64,000 nucleotides of DNA, taken from the NCBI RefSeq assembly GCF_027595985.1, contig NC_073313.1:86906899-86970898 (forward strand), read 5' to 3'. The translations under genes and the position numbers were made by a program. Positions within the stretch are counted from its first letter, which is position 1; each line of letters starts with the position of its first letter. Below, one piece after another: positions 59,586-64,000 of the stretch. This DNA is from Sorex araneus. Lineage: Eukaryota; Chordata; Mammalia; Eulipotyphla; Soricidae. The notes under the pieces are model-generated. The model was not told the origin of the DNA, ran no database searches, and was given only the letters and a program-made list of their open reading frames with translations.

Positions 59586-59651
59586 CAAACTTAGTTTTGA
59601 AATAAGGAAGCAAAATGTCTCCCATCAGCTCTTTTTTAAAGCTGTTTTGGC

Positions 59652-59810
59652 TGGGGCCAAAGAGATAGTACAGTGGGTAGGGTGCTTGCCTTGCAAATGA
59701 CCAACTCTGGTGCAATCCCCAGCATCCCATATGGTCTCCCAAGCACCACCAGAGTGATTCCTGAGTACAGACCCAGTACCCCTGAGCATCTTCGGGTATA
59801 GCCCCAAAGG
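59652..59810 (+). mobile_element. Type A SINE, older
   Basis: AGAGATAGTACAGTGGGTAG head; TTCGGGTATAGCCCC end. Confidence 0.8.
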
Positions 59811-59859
59811 TTTTTTATTTTGGCTATTCTGGTACTGTTGTATTTTCTTGTACAATTTT

Positions 59860-60030
59860 GTTTGTTTGTTTGGTTGGTTGTTTTGGTGTCACACCTGGAA
59901 CTGCTCAGAGATTACTTCTGGCTCTGTGTTCCTGGTGGTGCTCTAGGAACCATAATGCAGTGTTGGGATCGAATTGGAGTTGGACTTCATGTAAGGCAAG
60001 CACCTTAATCCCTGTACTATCTCTTGCCTT
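59860..60030 (-). mobile_element. Type A SINE, older
   Basis: (TTTG)n tail; GGGATCGAATTGGAGTTGG. Confidence 0.7.
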
Positions 60031-60246
60031 CTGTGTATATTTAAGACCAACTTGCCAATTTCGGGGAGAAAATGCTGGAAATTTTATAGGGACTTCATTT
60101 TAATTTGTAGATCAATTTGGTGAGACTATTATCTGACCTATATTGAATATTTGAATTCATGACATGTATTTTCTCTCCATTTTACTGGATTTTTCATTTC
60201 CCTCAGCAATGTTTTCTATCTTTTTGTGTATATCCATTATTATTAT

Positions 60247-60415
60247 TTTTTTTCTTTGCTTTTGGGCCACACCTGGCAGTGCTCAGGGCTTATGTCTCCT
60301 GGCTCCACACTCAGGAATCACTTCTGGAGGTGCTCAGGGTATACCATATAGGGATCAAACCTGGAACCTGGGTGGGCTGCTTGCAAGGCAGGCTCCCTAC
60401 CCGTGGATTATCGCC
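60247..60415 (-). mobile_element. Type A SINE, head-to-head with the next
   Basis: GGGCCACACCTGGCAGTGC start; head ends in GGATTATCGCCC. Confidence 0.72.
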
Positions 60416-60426
60416 CTACCCGATTA

Positions 60427-60608
60427 TCGCGATAGCACAGCGGGTAGGGCATTTGCCTTGCACGCAACTGATCCACGACTGATCCCGGGTTCATTCCCAG
60501 CGTTCCATATGGTCCCCGGAGCACCTCCAGAAGTAATTCCTGAGTGCATGAGTCTGGAGTAACCCCTGTGCATCGCTGGGTGTGACCCAAAAGGCAAAAA
60601 CAAACAAA
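60427..60608 (+). mobile_element. Type A SINE
   Basis: GCGATAGCACAGCGGGTAGG head start lost by about 9 nt; small duplication ACTGATCC before the B box. Confidence 0.92.
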
Positions 60609-60639
60609 GTAACACCAAATATATTCCCCAACTGTTTTT

Positions 60640-60803
60640 TGTTTGTTTTGCTTTTGGGGCCACCCCCCACCCCATGATGCTCAGGCCTTCCTCCTGGCTC
60701 TGTGCTCAGGGATACATCCTGGTGGGATTCTGGGGACCATATGGGATGTGGGAGATCGAAATATTACCCTACCTCTAGTACTATCAGTACTATCGATTTG
60801 GCC
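60640..60803 (-). mobile_element. SINE, diverged
   Basis: ATGATGCTCAGGCCTTCCTC; AGTACTATC repeated twice in the head. Confidence 0.6.
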
Positions 60804-60811
60804 CTCTTTGA

Positions 60812-60965
60812 TTGTTTTTAAACCACACCCAGTGACTCTTGGGGCCTACTCCCAGCTCAGTGTTCAGGGGTCACTCCCTATGGTGCATGCAGATGCTGGA
60901 AATGGAACCTGGGCAGTTAACATGGAAAGCATGTGCTCAGCCTTTGGAGCTCTCTCTTTAACCCC
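60812..60965 (-). mobile_element. SINE, diverged
   Basis: AACCACACCCAGTGACTCTT; head degraded. Confidence 0.5.
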
Positions 60966-61061
60966 CATCTTAACATTTTTCTAAATATATGTCTGAATAT
61001 TTTATTCTTCAGCAATATTGCTTTTATTTATATACTTATTATTATCTTGCTTTTTAATTGG

Positions 61062-61418
61062 GAGTTGTGCCACACCTAGCTCAGGGTTTACTCTTTTTTT
61101 TTCTTTTTGGGTCACACCTGGCGATGCACAGGGGTTACTCCTGGCTCTGCACTCAGGAATTACTCCTGGCGATGCTCAGGGGATCATATGGGATGCTGGG
61201 AATCGAACCCGGGTTGGCCGCATACAAGGCAAATGCCCTAGCCAGCCGCTGTGCTATTGCTCCAGCCCCTCAGGGTTGGTTTACTCTTGGATCTGTGCTT
61301 ATGGAGCACTCCTGGCAGTGCTAGGGGACCATCGATGGTGCTGGGGATTGAATCTGGGTTAGGTGCATAGTGCATGCACAGAAACTGCCTTACCCACTGT
61401 GCTATCTCTGTGGACCCT
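61062..61418 (-). mobile_element. Old SINE split by a type A SINE
   Basis: 61062-61093 and 61269-61418; resumes at GGTTTACTCTTGGATCTG. Confidence 0.68.
61094..61268 (-). mobile_element. Type A SINE inside an older SINE
   Basis: Flanks TCAGGGTTTACTC / TCAGGGTTGGTTTACTC. Confidence 0.96.
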
Positions 61419-61419
61419 A

Positions 61420-61592
61420 TTTTTTTTTTGCTTTTTGGGTCACATCTGGCAATGCACAGGGGTTACTCCTGACTCTGCACTCAGAAATCACCCTTGAAGG
61501 TGCTCAAAGGACCATATAGGATGCTGGGAATCGAACCTGGGTCAGCCGTGTGCAAGGCAAACGCCCTACCCACTGTGCTATTGCTCCAGCCC
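61420..61592 (-). mobile_element. Type A SINE, full length
   Basis: Flanks TGTGGACCCTATTTT / TGTGGCCCATATTTT. Confidence 0.96.
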
Positions 61593-62111
61593 CTGTGGCC
61601 CATATTTTTAATTTTGTAAGCTTATTTTTATGGATCTTTCCCCTTCCCATTGTTGCTGTGATCCTCATGAGATGTACACATTTGGCGGACAGTGCTTGCC
61701 TGGAGTCCAACACTTTCCTGGTCGTGGTGTTCACACACATTTGAAGGTCATGGCTTTGTTGTGACTCCAGGTAGCTAATGAGCAGGGTTTCTGGGATTAC
61801 ATGGGTTCAAGGGGACTGGCGCCAGGAGTTAATTTGCACCCTCCCTGCTCTTAAGTTTGCAAGGTAAGCCCCTAAGCATTTTTAAAATACTTTTGTGACT
61901 AGAATTGTCTTTCTAATCTCATTGTCTCTGCTGGTATAGAGAAATAACATTTGTTTGATCTCTTCTTTTCTCTCACATCCTTGCTAATTTAACTTGTTCT
62001 TCCTGTAGTAGCTTTCCTGTGGATTCCATCCCACCATTCATAGTGAATATTGCACGTATTCTGGAGGCATTTATTTGATCTCTCTCCCTGATTTCATTAG
62101 TTTAGAATCTC
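61593..62111. other. Unassigned intergenic sequence
   Basis: CATTGTTGCTGTGATCCTCAT-like text near 61650; no gene seen. Confidence 0.4.
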
Positions 62112-62278
62112 CAGCATGAAACTGGAGTAAATACAGAAAGTAAAGCACTTGCCTAGCGTGTTGCTGAGCCTGGTTTAATCCTCTGCACTGCATAAGGTCC
62201 CCTGAGCACAGCCACAACTCAATGCTGAGCATAGAGCCAGAAAGAGCCATTGAGCCTCACCAGTTATAGCCTCAAATC
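62112..62278 (+). mobile_element. SINE, diverged
   Basis: ACTGGAGTAAATACAGAAAG head; GTTTAATCCTCTGCACTG B box. Confidence 0.65.
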
Positions 62279-62574
62279 CCCTCACTCAACTCAATTAAAA
62301 GAATCTCTAGTATACTATATAGTGCAAATAACAATAACGATCCTTGACTTGTTTCTGATAGAGCTCTTCCATTAATGACTTTCTGATACTGTTATGACGT
62401 GTGTTCACGTCTTATCCTGTGCTTTTATCACTTTGAGAAATTTTCCTTCCAATTGTTAAACATTTAAAATATTGTGTTAAAATATACTAACATAAAATGT
62501 TACAATTGCAACAATTTCCATGTATGCCTTAGTACATTACATTGTTGTCATCAACGTGACAATAGTATTGCTAT
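62279..62574. other. AT-rich unassigned sequence
   Basis: Probably the outer part of the adjacent old L1; not clear. Confidence 0.35.
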
Positions 62575-62880
62575 CCACCTCCTAAACATTTCTTTCTTTC
62601 CAAACTGAAACTCAGTCCCACTGAAAAAAATCCCAGCCCCCCCCAAAACACCATTCTAGTTTCTGTCTATGAAACCTTACTATTCAAGGTACCTCACACA
62701 AGAATCAAACTGTTTATCTACTTATGAAGGGCTTCTTTCTCTTAGTTTAATGTCTTCAGGGGCTGCCTGTGTTGTAACAGGTGTCAGACTGTTCTTTCTA
62801 AGGCTGAATGACATCTAGTGTATAAAGCACACTTTTTTATCTATGGATGCAAATGTTTTACCATAAGGATTGCTACATGT
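62575..62880 (-). mobile_element. Ancient LINE-1 ORF2/3' fragment
   Basis: CACCATTCTAGTTTCTGTCT, GGTACCTCACACAAG and AAGGCTGAATGACATCTAGT are antisense mammalian L1 landmarks. Old and indel-rich. Confidence 0.65.
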
Positions 62881-62894
62881 CCATTTAGATTGCT

Positions 62895-63075
62895 CTAATA
62901 AACTGTCACTGACTAGATGGTTTATAAACAATAGAAATTTATTTCTTGTATCTCTGGAGGTTAGAAGTCCATGATCTGGCTGCCAGGATTGTTGGGTAAA
63001 GGTCCTTTTTTCTGATTACTAGCCAGTTCCTTTTCACTGTGTCCTCCGGAGACAACAAACGCTAAAGACCTCTGT
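62895..63075. mobile_element. Ancient interspersed repeat, family undetermined
   Basis: GGTTTATAAACAATAGAAAT, TCTGGAGGTTAGAAGTCCA and CTGTGTCCTC resemble a widespread old mammalian repeat. I cannot name the family with confidence. Confidence 0.45.
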
Positions 63076-63102
63076 GAGATCTCCTATTAAAGCACTGACC
63101 AT

Positions 63103-63239
63103 GTGGGCTTGAGAGAAAATACAAAGGTTAAGGTCCTCGCTTAGCATGTGAGTGCAGCTGTAACTCTGATAGAACCCTGGCACCATATATGGTTCCCCCA
63201 AGTACTGCCTGCGGTGGCTCTGAGCACAGAGCCAGGAGT
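63103..63239 (+). mobile_element. SINE, 3' end missing
   Basis: Runs to AGCCAGGAGTG, then flips to the opposite strand. Confidence 0.6.
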
Positions 63240-63321
63240 GGTGCTGGAGATGGCAGGGATCAAAGCCTGGTCTGCTGTGTGCAAGGAAAGCACCCGACTC
63301 ACTCTACTATCTCTCTAGCCC
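63240..63321 (-). mobile_element. SINE 5' half fused to the previous
   Basis: GTGCTGGAGATGGCAGGG to CTATCTCTCTAGCCC. Confidence 0.6.
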
Positions 63322-63359
63322 TCAGTCTATAATAATTAAATTAAAATGATTGTTGTTAG

Positions 63360-63545
63360 CAGGATGAATGGGGCCGGGGGGTGGAAGGGAACTTTGTTGC
63401 ATTGCAGGGTGTGTGTGGAGGGGGTTGGAGGGGACACTGACACTGATGGCAGGTTTGGTGTGGGAACATTGTAGGTCTGAAACTCTACTGCTAACAGTTT
63501 TACAAATCGTGGTGCTGAAATAAAAACTGGGGAAAATGCAATACA
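63360..63545 (+). mobile_element. LINE-1 3'-UTR-like segment
   Basis: GGGTGGAAGGGAAC, GGAACATTGTAGGTCTGAAA, ATCGTGGTGCTGAAATAAAA: the same 3' layout as 10200-10345, ending in a polyadenylation-like AATAAA. Confidence 0.5.
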
Positions 63546-63560
63546 TAAAAATAAAAGTGA

Positions 63561-63925
63561 AGGGTGAAGTGATAGTACAGCGGAGAGGGCACTCGCCTTG
63601 CATTCAGCCACCCTGAGCTGGATCCCCAGAATCTCATATTCCCCCCCAAGCTCTGTGATGAGTAATTTCTTTTTTTAATTAATTAATTAATTTTTAAAAT
63701 TGAATCACCATGTGGAAAGTTACAAAGCTTTCAGGCTTAAGTCTCGGTTACACAATGCTCAAACACCCATCTCTTCACCAGTGCACATATTCCACCACCA
63801 AGAATCACAGTAAACCTCCCCCCCACCCCCCACCTCCCCAGCCCCCCATCCCACCTGTGTAGCTGAGGAGTAACCCTTGAGCATTGTCGGCTGTGGCCCA
63901 CCCCCCCAAAAAAAAATAAAAGAAA
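63561..63925 (+). mobile_element. SINE split by an L1 3' end
   Basis: Head 63561-63670; AGGAGTAACCCTTGAGCATT resumes at 63866. Confidence 0.72.
63671..63865 (-). mobile_element. LINE-1 3' UTR inserted in a SINE
   Basis: T-rich tail then TTGAATCACCATGTGGAAAG and the C-rich run; the flanking SINE halves resume on either side (63561-63670 and 63866-63925). Confidence 0.75.
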
Positions 63926-64000
63926 AAAAAAAGAAAAACTAAGCGCATGGATCCCATTTATGAGGACTTCATCCATTTGATCTGATTTTCTTTCAAAATC

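Noticed and set aside
1..64000. CRISPR array or prokaryotic mobile element
   Set aside because: Repeats are interspersed retroposons with TSDs, not regularly spaced; there are introns and CpG islands.
56600..64000. ZDHHC9 exons to the right of UTP14A
   Set aside because: Expected neighbour in mammals, but no coding segment similar to a DHHC protein is visible; in human it lies much farther away.

Overview
The window is nuclear DNA from a placental mammal, very probably a shrew (Sorex-like). One intron-containing gene is spread over 27 kb, CpG-rich promoters punctuate AT-richer DNA, and about 140 copies of one tRNA-derived SINE fill the rest. That SINE has a tRNA-like head (A box close to TAGCACAGCGG, B box close to GGTTCGATTCC), a fixed body and an A-rich tail. 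It matches the SOR family described from shrews; this assignment is from memory and was not searched. No bacterial, CRISPR, phage or tRNA gene is present.

The only protein gene I can support is UTP14A, on the minus strand. All 15 coding exons can be placed with canonical GT/AG ends and matching phases, from the ATG at 56153 to the TGA at 29064, followed by an AATAAA at 28947-28942. The spliced frame is 2370 nt, or 789 codons, against 771 residues remembered for human UTP14A. UTP14A is a nucleolar component of the small-subunit processome and is X-linked in human (Xq26), between ZDHHC9 and BCORL1.

Layout: 1-22.3 kb is repeat-dense intergenic DNA with two solo LTRs. 22.3-26.9 kb is a SINE-free block centred on a CpG island (about 24.74-26.25 kb) of unknown gene, possibly a 5' exon or promoter of BCORL1. 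28.9-56.2 kb is UTP14A with SINE-rich introns and a third solo LTR in intron 5. 56.15-56.6 kb is its CpG-rich promoter with an ETS-CRE composite. 57-64 kb is repeat-dense intergenic DNA with a long fold-back inverted repeat at 57.6-57.8 kb.

Repeat naming: 'type A' SINE is the common form of about 170 bp. 'Type B' has the same tRNA head but a different body (sense strand: a TCCCTCTCGGAGAG element and a GATATGCCAAAAACAGTAAC element). Sense orientation is head to A-tail; '-' copies start with T-runs on the given strand. TSD means target-site duplication. The nested insertions give a relative order: type B and old L1 pieces are older hosts, type A is a later invader, and the three LTRs each landed inside an older SINE.
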